A stretch of 24,120 nt of DNA, taken from positions 1 to 24,120 of the forward strand of contig JAUCBJ010003037.1 of NCBI GenBank assembly GCA_032718475.1, given 5' to 3'. Made by a program: the position numbers and the translations under genes. Positions within the stretch are counted from its first letter, which is position 1. Every line of letters starts with the position of its first letter. Shown here piece by piece: positions 1 through 11,621 of the stretch. The stretch is from Nemertoderma westbladi. Lineage: Eukaryota; Xenacoelomorpha; Nemertodermatida; Nemertodermatidae. Below the pieces are notes generated by a model. It searched no databases. It saw only the letters and a program-made list of their open reading frames with translations, and was not told where the DNA came from.

Positions 1-214
1 CACCAGGTAGGTGTCACGTGATAACATTCGGAAGGTTATGCCTCACCAGGTAGGTGTCACGTGATAACATTCGGAAGGTTATGCCTCACCAGGTAGGTGT
101 CACGTGATAACATTTGGAAGGCTATGCTCCACCAGGTAGGTGTCACGTGATAACATTCGGAAGGCTATGCTCCACCAGGTAAGTGTCACGTGATAACATT
201 CGGAAGGCTATGCT

Positions 215-3200
215 CCACCAGGTAGGTGTCACGTGATAACATACGGAAGGCTATGCTCCACCAGGTAGGTGTCACGTGATAAAATTCGGAAGGCTATGCT
301 CCACCAGGTAGGTGTCACGTGATAACATTCGGAAGGTTATGCTCCACCAGGTAGGTGTCACGTGATAACATTCGGAAGGCTATGCTCCACCAGGTAGGTG
401 TCACGTGATAACATTCGGAAGGTTATGCTCCACCAGGTAGGTGTCACGTGATAACATTCGGAAGGTTATGCTCCACCAGGTAGGTGTCACGTGATAACAT
501 TCGGAAGGCTATGTGCTCCACCAGGTAGGTGTCACGTGATACCTTTCGGAAGGCTATGTGCTCCACCAGGTAGGTGTCACGTGATAACATTCGGAAGGCT
601 ATGTGCTCCACCAGGTAGGTGTCACGTGATACCTTTCGGAAGGCTATGTGCTCCACCAGGTAGGTGTCACGTGATAACATTCGGAAGGTTATGCTCCACC
701 AGGTAGGTGTCACGTGATAACATTCGGAAGGTTATGCTCCACCAGGTAGGTGTCACGTGATAACATTCGGAAGGCTATGCTCCACCAGGTAGGTGTCACG
801 TGATAACATTCGGAAGGCTATGCTCCATCAGGTAGGTGTCACGTGATAACATTCAGAAGGTTATGCTCCACCAGGTAGGTGTCACGTGATAACATTCGGA
901 AGGCTATGCTCCATCAGGTAGGTGTCACGTGATAACATTCAGAAGGTTATGCTCCACCAGGTAGGTGTCACGTGATAACATTCAGAAGGTTATGCTCCAC
1001 AAGGTAGGTGTCACGTGATAACATTCGGAAGGTTATGCTCCACCAGGTAGGTGTCACGTGATAACATTCGGAAGGTTATGCCTCACCAGGTAGGTGTCAC
1101 GTGATAAAATTCGGAAGGCTATGCTCCACCAGGTAAGTGTCACGTGATAACATTCGGAAGGCTATGCTCCACCAGGTAGGTGTCACGTGATAACATTTGG
1201 AAGGCTATGCTCCACCAGGTAGGTGTCACGTGATAACATTCGGAAGGCTATGCTCCACCAGGTAGGTGTCACGTGATAAAATTTGGAAGGCTATGCTCCA
1301 CCAGGTAAGTGTCACGTGATAACATTCGGAAGGCTATGCTCCACCAGGTAGGTGTCACGTGATAACATACGGAAGGCTATGCTCCACCAGGTAGGTGTCA
1401 CGTGATAAAATTCGGAAGGCTATGCTACACCAGGTAGGTTTCACGTGATAACATTCGGAAGGTTATGCTACACCAGGTAGGTGTCACGTGATAACATTCA
1501 GAAGGTTATGCTCCACAAGGTAGGTGTCACGTGATAACATTCAGAAGGTTATGCTCCACAAGGTAGGTGTCACGTGATAACATTCGGAAGGTTATGCTCC
1601 ACCAGGTAGGTGTCACGTGATAACATTCGGAAGGTTATGCCTCACCAGGTAGGTGTCACGTGATAACATTTGGAAGGCTATGCTCCACCAGGTAGGTGTC
1701 ACGTGATAACATTCGGAAGGCTATGCTCCACCAGGTAGGTGTCACGTGATAACATTTGGAAGGCTATACTCCACCAGGTAGGTGTCACGTGATAACATTC
1801 GGAAGGCTATGCTCCACCAGGTAGGTGTCACGTGATAACATTCGGAAGGCTATGCTCCATCAGGTAGGTGTCACGTGATAACATTCGGAAGGCTATGCTC
1901 CATCAGGTAGGTGTCACGTGATAACATTCAGAAGGTTATGCTCCACCAGGTAGGTGTCACGTGATAACATTCGGAAGGCTATGCTCCACCAGGTAGGTGT
2001 CACGTGATAAAATTCGGAAGGCTATGCTCCACCAGGTAAGTGTCACGTGATAACATTCGGAAGGCTATGCTCCACCAGGTAGGTGTCACGTGATAACATT
2101 CGGAAGGTTATGCTCCACCAGGTAGGTGTCACGTGATAACATTCGGAAGGCTATGCTCCACCAGGTAGGTGTCACGTGATAAAATTCGGAAGGCTATGCT
2201 CCACCAGGTAAGTGTCACGTGATAACATTCGGAAGGCTATGCTCCACCAGGTAGGTGTCACGTGATAACATTCGGAAGGTTATGCCTCACCAGGTAGGTG
2301 TCACGTGATAACATTTGGAAGGCTATGCTCCACCAGGTAGGTGTCACGTGATAACATTCGGAAGGCTATGCTCCACCAGGTAGGTGTCACGTGATAACAT
2401 TTGGAAGGCTATACTCCACCAGGTAGGTGTCACGTGATAACATTCGGAAGGCTATGCTCCACCAGGTAGGTGTCACGTGATAACATTCGGAAGGCTATGC
2501 TCCATCAGGTAGGTGTCACGTGATAACATTCGGAAGGCTATGCTCCATCAGGTAGGTGTCACGTGATAACATTCAGAAGGTTATGCTCCACCAGGTAGGT
2601 GTCACGTGATAACATTCGGAAGGCTATGCTCCACCAGGTAGGTGTCACGTGATAAAATTCGGAAGGCTATGCTCCACCAGGTAAGTGTCACGTGATAACA
2701 TTCGGAAGGCTATGCTCCACCAGGTAGGTGTCACGTGATAACATTCGGAAGGCTATGCTCCACCAGGTAGGTGTCACGTGATAACATTCGGAAGGCTATG
2801 CTCCACCAGGTAGGTGTCACGTGATAACATTCGGAAGGCTATGCTCCACCAGGTAGGTGTCACGTGATAAAATTCGGAAGGCTATGCTCCACCAGGTAAG
2901 TGTCACGTGATAACATTCGGAAGGCTATGCTCCACCAGGTAGGTGTCACGTGATAACATTCGGAAGGCTATGCTCCACCAGGTAGGTGTCACGTGATAAC
3001 ATTCGGAAGGCTATGCTCCACCAGGTAGGTGTCACGTGATAACATTCGGAAGGCTATGCTCCACCAGGTAGGTGTCACGTGATAAAATTCGGAAGGCTAT
3101 GCTCCACCAGGTAAGTGTCACGTGATAACATTCGGAAGGCTATGCTCCACCAGGTAGGTGTCACGTGATAACATTCGGAAGGTTATGCCTCACCAGGTAG

Positions 3201-4090
3201 GTGTCACGTGATAACATTTGGAAGGCTATGCTCCACCAGGTAGGTGTCACGTGATAACATTCGGAAGGCTATGCTCCACCAGGTAGGTGTCACGTGATAA
3301 CATTTGGAAGGCTATACTCCACCAGGTAGGTGTCACGTGATAACATTCGGAAGGCTATGCTCCACCAGGTAGGTGTCACGTGATAACATTCGGAAGGCTA
3401 TGCTCCATCAGGTAGGTGTCACGTGATAACATTCGGAAGGCTATGCTCCATCAGGTAGGTGTCACGTGATAACATTCAGAAGGTTATGCTCCACCAGGTA
3501 GGTGTCACGTGATAACATTCGGAAGGCTATGCTCCACCAGGTAGGTGTCACGTGATAAAATTCGGAAGGCTATGCTCCACCAGGTAAGTGTCACGTGATA
3601 ACATTCGGAAGGCTATGCTCCACCAGGTAGGTGTCACGTGATAACATTCGGAAGGCTATGCTCCACCAGGTAGGTGTCACGTGATAACATTCGGAAGGTT
3701 ATGCTCCACCAGGTAGGTGTCACGTGATAACATTCGGAAGGTTATGCTCCACCAGGTAGGTGTCACGTGATAACATTCGGAAGGCTATGCTCCACCAGGT
3801 AGGTGTCACGTGATAACATTCGGAAGGTTATGCTCCACCAGGTAGGTGTCACGTGATAACATTCGGAAGGTTATGCTCCACCAGGTAGGTGTCACGTGAT
3901 AACATTCGGAAGGTTATGCTCCACCAGGTAGGTGTCACGTGATAACATTCGGAAGGCTATGTGCTCCACCAGGTAGGTGTCACGTGATAACATTCGGAAG
4001 GCTATGCTCCACCAGGTAGGTGACACGTGATAACATTCGGAAGGCTATGCTCCACCATGTAGGTGTCACGTGATAACATTCGGAAGGCTA
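215..4090. repeat. Higher-order block, copy A
   Basis: This stretch of the 43-bp array matches 4410-8330 variant for variant at a constant offset of 4195 bp. Examples are the CCTCACC units at 1081, 1640, 2285 and 3188 against 5276, 5835, 6480 and 7383, and the ATACTCC unit at 1766 against 5961. After about 3790 one extra unit in the other copy shifts the offset to 4238. Inside the block, the marker CCTCACC recurs 645 bp (15 units) and 903 bp (21 units) apart, so smaller higher-order repeats are nested in it. Limits are approximate, judged by eye. Confidence 0.85.
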
Positions 4091-4409
4091 TGTGCTCCAC
4101 CAGGTAGGTGTCACGTGATACCTTTCGGAAGGCTATGTGCTCCACCAGGTAGGTGTCAAGTGATACCTCTCGGAAGGCTATGCTCCACCAGGTAGGTGTC
4201 ACGTGATAACATTCGGAAGGCTATGTGCTCCACCAGGTAGGTGTCACGTGATAACATTCGGAAGGCTATGTGCTCCACCAGGTAGGTGTCACGTGATACC
4301 TTTCGGAAGGCTATGTGCTCCACCAGGTAGGTGTCACGTGATAACATTCGGAAGGCTATGTGCTCCACCAGGTAGGTGTCACGTGATAACATTCGGAAGG
4401 CTATGTGCT

Positions 4410-7400
4410 CCACCAGGTAGGTGTCACGTGATAACATACGGAAGGCTATGCTCCACCAGGTAGGTGTCACGTGATAAAATTCGGAAGGCTATGCTCCACC
4501 AGGTAGGTGTCACGTGATAACATTCGGAAGGTTATGCTCCACCAGGTAGGTGTCACGTGATAACATTCGGAAGGCTATGCTCCACCAGGTAGGTGTCACG
4601 TGATAACATTCGGAAGGTTATGCTCCACCAGGTAGGTGTCACGTGATAACATTCGGAAGGTTATGCTCCACCAGGTAGGTGTCACGTGATAACATTCGGA
4701 AGGCTATGTGCTCCACCAGGTAGGTGTCACGTGATACCTTTCGGAAGGCTATGTGCTCCACCAGGTAGGTGTCACGTGATAACATTCGGAAGGCTATGTG
4801 CTCCACCAGGTAGGTGTCACGTGATACCTTTCGGAAGGCTATGTGCTCCACCAGGTAGGTGTCACGTGATAACATTCGGAAGGTTATGCTCCACCAGGTA
4901 GGTGTCACGTGATAACATTCGGAAGGTTATGCTCCACCAGGTAGGTGTCACGTGATAACATTCGGAAGGCTATGCTCCACCAGGTAGGTGTCACGTGATA
5001 ACATTCGGAAGGCTATGCTCCATCAGGTAGGTGTCACGTGATAACATTCAGAAGGTTATGCTCCACCAGGTAGGTGTCACGTGATAACATTCGGAAGGCT
5101 ATGCTCCATCAGGTAGGTGTCACGTGATAACATTCAGAAGGTTATGCTCCACCAGGTAGGTGTCACGTGATAACATTCAGAAGGTTATGCTCCACAAGGT
5201 AGGTGTCACGTGATAACATTCGGAAGGTTATGCTCCACCAGGTAGGTGTCACGTGATAACATTCGGAAGGTTATGCCTCACCAGGTAGGTGTCACGTGAT
5301 AAAATTCGGAAGGCTATGCTCCACCAGGTAAGTGTCACGTGATAACATTCGGAAGGCTATGCTCCACCAGGTAGGTGTCACGTGATAACATTTGGAAGGC
5401 TATGCTCCACCAGGTAGGTGTCACGTGATAACATTCGGAAGGCTATGCTCCACCAGGTAGGTGTCACGTGATAAAATTCGGAAGGCTATGCTCCACCAGG
5501 TAAGTGTCACGTGATAACATTCGGAAGGCTATGCTCCACCAGGTAGGTGTCACGTGATAACATACGGAAGGCTATGCTCCACCAGGTAGGTGTCACGTGA
5601 TAAAATTCGGAAGGCTATGCTACACCAGGTAGGTTTCACGTGATAACATTCGGAAGGTTATGCTACACCAGGTAGGTGTCACGTGATAACATTCAGAAGG
5701 TTATGCTCCACAAGGTAGGTGTCACGTGATAACATTCAGAAGGTTATGCTCCACAAGGTAGGTGTCACGTGATAACATTCGGAAGGTTATGCTCCACCAG
5801 GTAGGTGTCACGTGATAACATTCGGAAGGTTATGCCTCACCAGGTAGGTGTCACGTGATAACATTTGGAAGGCTATGCTCCACCAGGTAGGTGTCACGTG
5901 ATAACATTCGGAAGGCTATGCTCCACCAGGTAGGTGTCACGTGATAACATTTGGAAGGCTATACTCCACCAGGTAGGTGTCACGTGATAACATTCGGAAG
6001 GCTATGCTCCACCAGGTAGGTGTCACGTGATAACATTCGGAAGGCTATGCTCCATCAGGTAGGTGTCACGTGATAACATTCGGAAGGCTATGCTCCATCA
6101 GGTAGGTGTCACGTGATAACATTCAGAAGGTTATGCTCCACCAGGTAGGTGTCACGTGATAACATTCGGAAGGCTATGCTCCACCAGGTAGGTGTCACGT
6201 GATAAAATTCGGAAGGCTATGCTCCACCAGGTAAGTGTCACGTGATAACATTCGGAAGGCTATGCTCCACCAGGTAGGTGTCACGTGATAACATTCGGAA
6301 GGTTATGCTCCACCAGGTAGGTGTCACGTGATAACATTCGGAAGGCTATGCTCCACCAGGTAGGTGTCACGTGATAAAATTCGGAAGGCTATGCTCCACC
6401 AGGTAAGTGTCACGTGATAACATTCGGAAGGCTATGCTCCACCAGGTAGGTGTCACGTGATAACATTCGGAAGGTTATGCCTCACCAGGTAGGTGTCACG
6501 TGATAACATTTGGAAGGCTATGCTCCACCAGGTAGGTGTCACGTGATAACATTCGGAAGGCTATGCTCCACCAGGTAGGTGTCACGTGATAACATTTGGA
6601 AGGCTATACTCCACCAGGTAGGTGTCACGTGATAACATTCGGAAGGCTATGCTCCACCAGGTAGGTGTCACGTGATAACATTCGGAAGGCTATGCTCCAT
6701 CAGGTAGGTGTCACGTGATAACATTCGGAAGGCTATGCTCCATCAGGTAGGTGTCACGTGATAACATTCAGAAGGTTATGCTCCACCAGGTAGGTGTCAC
6801 GTGATAACATTCGGAAGGCTATGCTCCACCAGGTAGGTGTCACGTGATAAAATTCGGAAGGCTATGCTCCACCAGGTAAGTGTCACGTGATAACATTCGG
6901 AAGGCTATGCTCCACCAGGTAGGTGTCACGTGATAACATTCGGAAGGCTATGCTCCACCAGGTAGGTGTCACGTGATAACATTCGGAAGGCTATGCTCCA
7001 CCAGGTAGGTGTCACGTGATAACATTCGGAAGGCTATGCTCCACCAGGTAGGTGTCACGTGATAAAATTCGGAAGGCTATGCTCCACCAGGTAAGTGTCA
7101 CGTGATAACATTCGGAAGGCTATGCTCCACCAGGTAGGTGTCACGTGATAACATTCGGAAGGCTATGCTCCACCAGGTAGGTGTCACGTGATAACATTCG
7201 GAAGGCTATGCTCCACCAGGTAGGTGTCACGTGATAACATTCGGAAGGCTATGCTCCACCAGGTAGGTGTCACGTGATAAAATTCGGAAGGCTATGCTCC
7301 ACCAGGTAAGTGTCACGTGATAACATTCGGAAGGCTATGCTCCACCAGGTAGGTGTCACGTGATAACATTCGGAAGGTTATGCCTCACCAGGTAGGTGTC

Positions 7401-8330
7401 ACGTGATAACATTTGGAAGGCTATGCTCCACCAGGTAGGTGTCACGTGATAACATTCGGAAGGCTATGCTCCACCAGGTAGGTGTCACGTGATAACATTT
7501 GGAAGGCTATACTCCACCAGGTAGGTGTCACGTGATAACATTCGGAAGGCTATGCTCCACCAGGTAGGTGTCACGTGATAACATTCGGAAGGCTATGCTC
7601 CATCAGGTAGGTGTCACGTGATAACATTCGGAAGGCTATGCTCCATCAGGTAGGTGTCACGTGATAACATTCAGAAGGTTATGCTCCACCAGGTAGGTGT
7701 CACGTGATAACATTCGGAAGGCTATGCTCCACCAGGTAGGTGTCACGTGATAAAATTCGGAAGGCTATGCTCCACCAGGTAAGTGTCACGTGATAACATT
7801 CGGAAGGCTATGCTCCACCAGGTAGGTGTCACGTGATAACATTCGGAAGGCTATGCTCCACCAGGTAGGTGTCACGTGATAACATTCGGAAGGTTATGCT
7901 CCACCAGGTAGGTGTCACGTGATAACATTCGGAAGGTTATGCTCCACCAGGTAGGTGTCACGTGATAACATTCGGAAGGCTATGCTCCATCAGGTAGGTG
8001 TCACGTGATAACATTCGGAAGGCTATGCTCCACCAGGTAGGTGTCACGTGATAACATTCGGAAGGTTATGCTCCACCAGGTAGGTGTCACGTGATAACAT
8101 TCGGAAGGTTATGCTCCACCAGGTAGGTGTCACGTGATAACATTCGGAAGGTTATGCTCCACCAGGTAGGTGTCACGTGATAACATTCGGAAGGCTATGT
8201 GCTCCACCAGGTAGGTGTCACGTGATAACATTCGGAAGGCTATGCTCCACCAGGTAGGTGACACGTGATAACATTCGGAAGGCTATGCTCCACCATGTAG
8301 GTGTCACGTGATAACATTCGGAAGGCTATG
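4410..8330. repeat. Higher-order block, copy B
   Basis: Second copy of the roughly 3.9-kb block at 215-4090, in direct orientation. The two differ at only a few positions over most of their length, for example CCATC against CCACC near 7988. One extra 43-bp unit lies near 7980-8060. A separate short duplication links about 4085-4430 to about 9152-9497 at an offset of 5067 bp, so the array has been rearranged in more than one step. Confidence 0.85.
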
Positions 8331-9617
8331 CTCCACCAGGTAGGTGTCACGTGATAACATTCGGAAGGCTATGTGCTCCACCAGGTAGGTGTCACGTGAT
8401 AACATTCGGAAGGCTATGCTCCACCAGGTAGGTGACACGTGATAACATTCGGAAGGCTATGCTCCACCATGTAGGTGTCACGTGATAACATTCGGAAGGC
8501 TATGCTCCACCAGGTAGGTGTCACGTGATAACATTCAGAAGGTTATGCTCCACCAGGTAGGTGTCACGTGATAACATTCGGAAGGCTATGCTCCACCAGG
8601 TAGGTGTCACTTGATAACATTCGGAAGGTTATGCTCCACCAGGTAGGTGTCACATGATAACATTTGGAAGTCTATGCTCCACCAGGTAGGTGTCACGTGA
8701 TAACATTCGGAAGGCTATGCTCCACCAGGTAGGTGTCACGTGATAACATTCGGAAGGCTATGCTCCACCATGTAGGTGTCACTTGATAACATTCGGAAGG
8801 CTATGTGCTCCACCAGGTAGGTGTCACGTGATAACATTAGGAAGTCTATGCTCCACCAGGTAGGTGTCACGTGATAACATTCGGAAGGCTATGTGCTCCA
8901 CCAGGTAGGTGTCACGTGATAACATTCGGAAGGCTATGTGCTCCACCAGGTAGGTGTCACGTGATAACATTAGGAAGTCTATGCTCCACCAGGTAGGTGT
9001 CACGTGATAACATTCGGAAGGCTATGTGCTCCACCAGGTAGGTGCCACGTGATAACATTAGGAAGTCTATGCTCCACCAGGTAGGTGTCACGTGATAACA
9101 TTCGGAAGGCTATGTGCTCCACCAGGTAGGTGTCACGTGATAACATTCGGAAGGCTATGTGCTCCACCAGGTAGGTGTCACGTGATACCTTTCGGAAGGC
9201 TATGTGCTCCACCAGGTAGGTGTCAAGTGATACCTCTCGGAAGGCTATGCTCCACCAGGTAGGTGTCACGTGATAACATTCGGAAGGCTATGTGCTCCAC
9301 CAGGTAGGTGTCACGTGATAACATTCGGAAGGCTATGTGCTCCACCAGGTAGGTGTCACGTGATACCTTTCGGAAGGCTATGTGCTCCACCAGGTAGGTG
9401 TCACGTGATAACATTCGGAAGGCTATGTGCTCCACCAGGTAGGTGTCACGTGATAACATTCGGAAGGCTATGTGCTCCACCAGGTAGGTGTCACGTGATA
9501 ACATTCGGAAGGCTATGCTCCACCAGGTAGGTGACACGTGATAACATTCGGAAGGCTATGTGCTCCACCAGGTAGGTGCCACGTGATAACATTAGGAAGG
9601 GTACGCTCTACCAGGTA

Positions 9618-9804
9618 AGATAAACTTTGATTATTTACCCCGTGCCAGTGCCAGACTATCACTATTCTGTATATAGGGTAGGTACTTTAATACAGATTGT
9701 TTTTTTTATGGATTAAATAAATATGCGGTGTTTGAGAATTTTAAAGATGTGATATTATTGTTTAGTCATACAGTATCTAAACCTGCAAACATAGTACCTT
9801 TCAA
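9618..9804. other. Unique AT-rich spacer
   Basis: Single-copy AT-rich DNA between the last 43-bp unit (degenerate, ending TACCAGGTAAG) and the first SINE. It contains a T8 run and no convincing gene or signal. Confidence 0.6.
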
Positions 9805-10029
9805 AGCAAGTTGGACGAGGCCGGAGGCGACACGAAGGCTCCTCTTTTGATAGCTGCTACCCGAGGGTAGGGGTGGGCGCTCCTTCTATTCCAAGATTTG
9901 CTCCCAGTTATTTAACTGGCACTCATTTTATCGACCCCAGTGGATGAAAGGCTGAGAGGACCCTGGCGGGGCTGAACCTACAAGCAATAGATTGCAGGCC
10001 CGGCGCTCAACCAACTGAGCTACCCCGCC
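9805..10029 (-). mobile_element. tRNA-derived SINE
   Basis: Read on the minus strand from 10029, the element opens GGCGGGG and TAGCTCAGTTGG, a perfect pol III A box, and then has GGTTCAGCCCC, a slightly broken B box. The GGCGGGG start can pair with CCCCGCC 58 bp on, like an acceptor stem, but the tRNA-like part is only about 65 nt and its T arm is incomplete. It continues into a non-tRNA body with GGTCGATAAAATGAGTGCC and the hairpin CCAGTTAAATAACTGG. These traits fit a tRNA-derived SINE rather than a functional tRNA gene. I could not find a clear target-site duplication, so the 3' limit at about 9805 is uncertain. Confidence 0.7.
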
Positions 10030-10044
10030 ATATACAATACATTT

Positions 10045-10200
10045 AGCGGTTGCAATTAATTCACGTTTCTCCGGAGGTCGTGGGTTCGATCCTCGCATGC
10101 GGGCCAGGGGAGTTTTCGTTTCGGCACGAATGATTTAAAGTGACCAGCCAGAGCCCATCTCTGCCTTGCATCCTTAAGTGATAGCTAATTGAGTACTTTA
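10045..10200 (+). mobile_element. SINE fragment with B box
   Basis: GGTTCGATCC at 10083-10092 is a good pol III B box, preceded by a GGAGGTCGTG context often seen in tRNA-derived SINEs. The expected A box about 40-50 bp upstream is not recognisable, so this looks like a truncated or decayed copy. It lies in plus orientation 54 bp beyond the start of the minus-strand SINE, so the two heads face each other. Limits are approximate. Confidence 0.45.
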
Positions 10201-10818
10201 CTTACAAACTTTTTATCTTACAAACCTAACCCACCTAATCCATTATTAACTACATATGTAGCCGTTACCGTAATCATAGTAAATAATAAGATAATACATT
10301 TAATTTGATTCTAAAAATTCGTGTCTGAACTTGGCAATAATCTTTTTGGTCGTTAAATATTTTTATAAAATAATTAAGACGCAATAACCTGAATATAATC
10401 TACTGAATATGTAATATATCTAATCTGTATGAAATATTTCAGTAATTAATACTGTATTTGTATGAAGACAGAAATACGATTAAAGGGCCGTAACCGGACC
10501 CAGTTGGGAATTTAGTTTCACAATGCACATACAAATTCACTAAACTTTTATCGTGTCATACATCTTTTGCGCTCCCAAGCAAATGTCAATGGACATAGAA
10601 TTTTAAGTTTCTAACTTTCGTCATTGTTCACGTATGTAAAGTTTCAGTTCGAGACATATTGTATTACTATTGGGGAATGATAAGCTTTCAGTATATATCT
10701 GAACAGAGACATACAGTCTGTCGTTACTGTGATTGTGTCATTAGGTTATAGTGTATCTCTAGTTCTCCTCTTTCGTTCAGCTCAATGCATGGCTCGACTC
10801 ATATCGAATGGGATGTTC
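10201..10818 (-). other. Downstream non-coding region of the membrane-protein gene
   Basis: AT-rich DNA after the stop codon of the minus-strand gene, presumably holding its 3' UTR. The only poly(A)-like hexamer I noted on that strand is ATTAAA at 10304-10299, about 515 bp past the stop. No other gene is supported here. Confidence 0.4.
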
Positions 10819-11511
10819 TCATTCCATCCACGTCGACTTAGGTACGGCAACAGTTAGATCGTTTTCTGATGATACGTTATTCTTAGATATTTCATCATGT
10901 CTCCATGGTAACACTTTCAGCATCTTCCCCTGGGCGGCCCCTTCGATGACGTCATCCGTAGAGATAGCTATCGATTGGCTGGACGCCGCGCTGTCTACGT
11001 CATCCGGTCTCCATGACGACGGCGACTCTGCGGATTGCTGGGTTTCCTGGCGTTCTCTTTCGCTCAGGATCACCTCCGACGTGGAGGATCCCCGTTGCCC
11101 CGGGTTACCGCGGTTCGTCTGGTCCTGGGCGTTCGGTTTACCCGTTTGATTCTCGCCGATACCGATGACGTAGTTGCTCTGGGCGATCGGTGCGGCGATC
11201 TCGTCGTTAAGCGAGGTAGGAACGACCGATTGATCGAGACTCAACCGTTTGGCCCGCGCCCGGGATTCCTGGATTCCTTTGAGTTTATCCATAAACATAA
11301 TGGCCGCGACGCCGCCCGGCTGCGCAACCAGTTCGTCCAACTTCTCGTCCACGGTCACGTCCGACTCGTTGGTGAATTGGAACCCGAAGGTCGGGGGGTG
11401 CCATGGCGGCGGGGGGCAGAACGCCTGCCGGACGCAGCTCGCGATCGTACCCAACTGGGAAACCGATAGCGCAATCGCGAAAAATAGTCGACCAAATAAT
11501 ATGTACCAAAT
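10819..11511 (-). CDS. Four-TM membrane protein, exon 2 (TM4 and tail)
   Basis: Last coding exon of a two-exon gene whose first exon is 15644-15991. The acceptor is T-rich and ends TTTATAG just before 11511. Reading continues in phase 0 as IWYILFGRLFFAIALSVSQL, a strong fourth membrane helix that exon 1 lacks. Then come a short cysteine-containing stretch, a proline cluster (CPPPPWHPP), and about 190 polar residues rich in S, D, E, Q and N, predicted to be disordered and cytosolic. The stop is TGA at 10819-10821. The exon adds 230 residues, giving 346 in all. Codons are GC-rich against AT-rich flanks, which supports real coding. The family is not certain: four helices with a GYGVW segment in TM2 recall CD20/MS4A-like tetraspans, but sequence similarity is weak by eye. 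Any enzymatic or channel role is unknown. Confidence 0.75.
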   Translation of the reverse strand: MWYILFGRLFFAIALSVSQLGTIASCVRQAFCPPPPWHPPTFGFQFTNESDVTVDEKLDELVAQPGGVAAIMFMDKLKGIQESRARAKRLSLDQSVVPTSLNDEIAAPIAQSNYVIGIGENQTGKPNAQDQTNRGNPGQRGSSTSEVILSERERQETQQSAESPSSWRPDDVDSAASSQSIAISTDDVIEGAAQGKMLKVLPWRHDEISKNNVSSENDLTVAVPKSTWME

Positions 11512-11621
11512 CTATAAAAATAAATAAAGTTGAATAATAAGTATGTAGGTATGTAATAATCGTGTCATATTCATTCCCATGCCCATGTATTTTGTGGCAC
11601 ATGAATTAATCTTTCTCGCAT

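Larger units (their letters stand above)
1..9617. repeat. 43-bp E-box minisatellite array
   Basis: About 220 head-to-tail units of 43 bp, running off the left edge. On the plus strand a unit reads CACCAGGTAGGTGTCACGTG, then ATAACATTCGGAAGGCTATG, then CTC. A 45-bp variant has an extra TG (CTATGTGCTC). Recurrent variants are TTATG for CTATG, AAAATT for ACATT, GTAAGT for GTAGGT, CCATC for CCACC, and ATACCTTT for ATAACATT. The palindrome CACGTG is kept in nearly every unit; I saw it broken only near 4157, 8608, 8651, 8780 and 9224. Units become more variable towards the right end (from about 8600), as at the edge of arrays homogenised by unequal exchange. No spacers separate units. The short open frames inside occur where 45-bp units lie in series and have no other coding support. 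Confidence 0.97.

Noticed and set aside
1-9617. CRISPR array
   Set aside because: Units are contiguous with no unique spacers, in a eukaryotic context with introns and SINEs.
1-9617. Telomeric or centromeric satellite
   Set aside because: No TTAGGG-type repeat is present and the 43-bp unit is short for most centromeric satellites; chromosomal position cannot be judged from the window.
9965-10029. Functional tRNA gene
   Set aside because: The acceptor and D arms look right, but the T arm is incomplete, the B box is broken, and the sequence runs on into a SINE body.
11035-11602. Open frames at 11035-11469, 11249-11527 (plus) and 11285-11602 (minus), and 10808-11149 (plus)
   Set aside because: Shadows of the GC-rich exon 2 of the four-TM gene in other frames.
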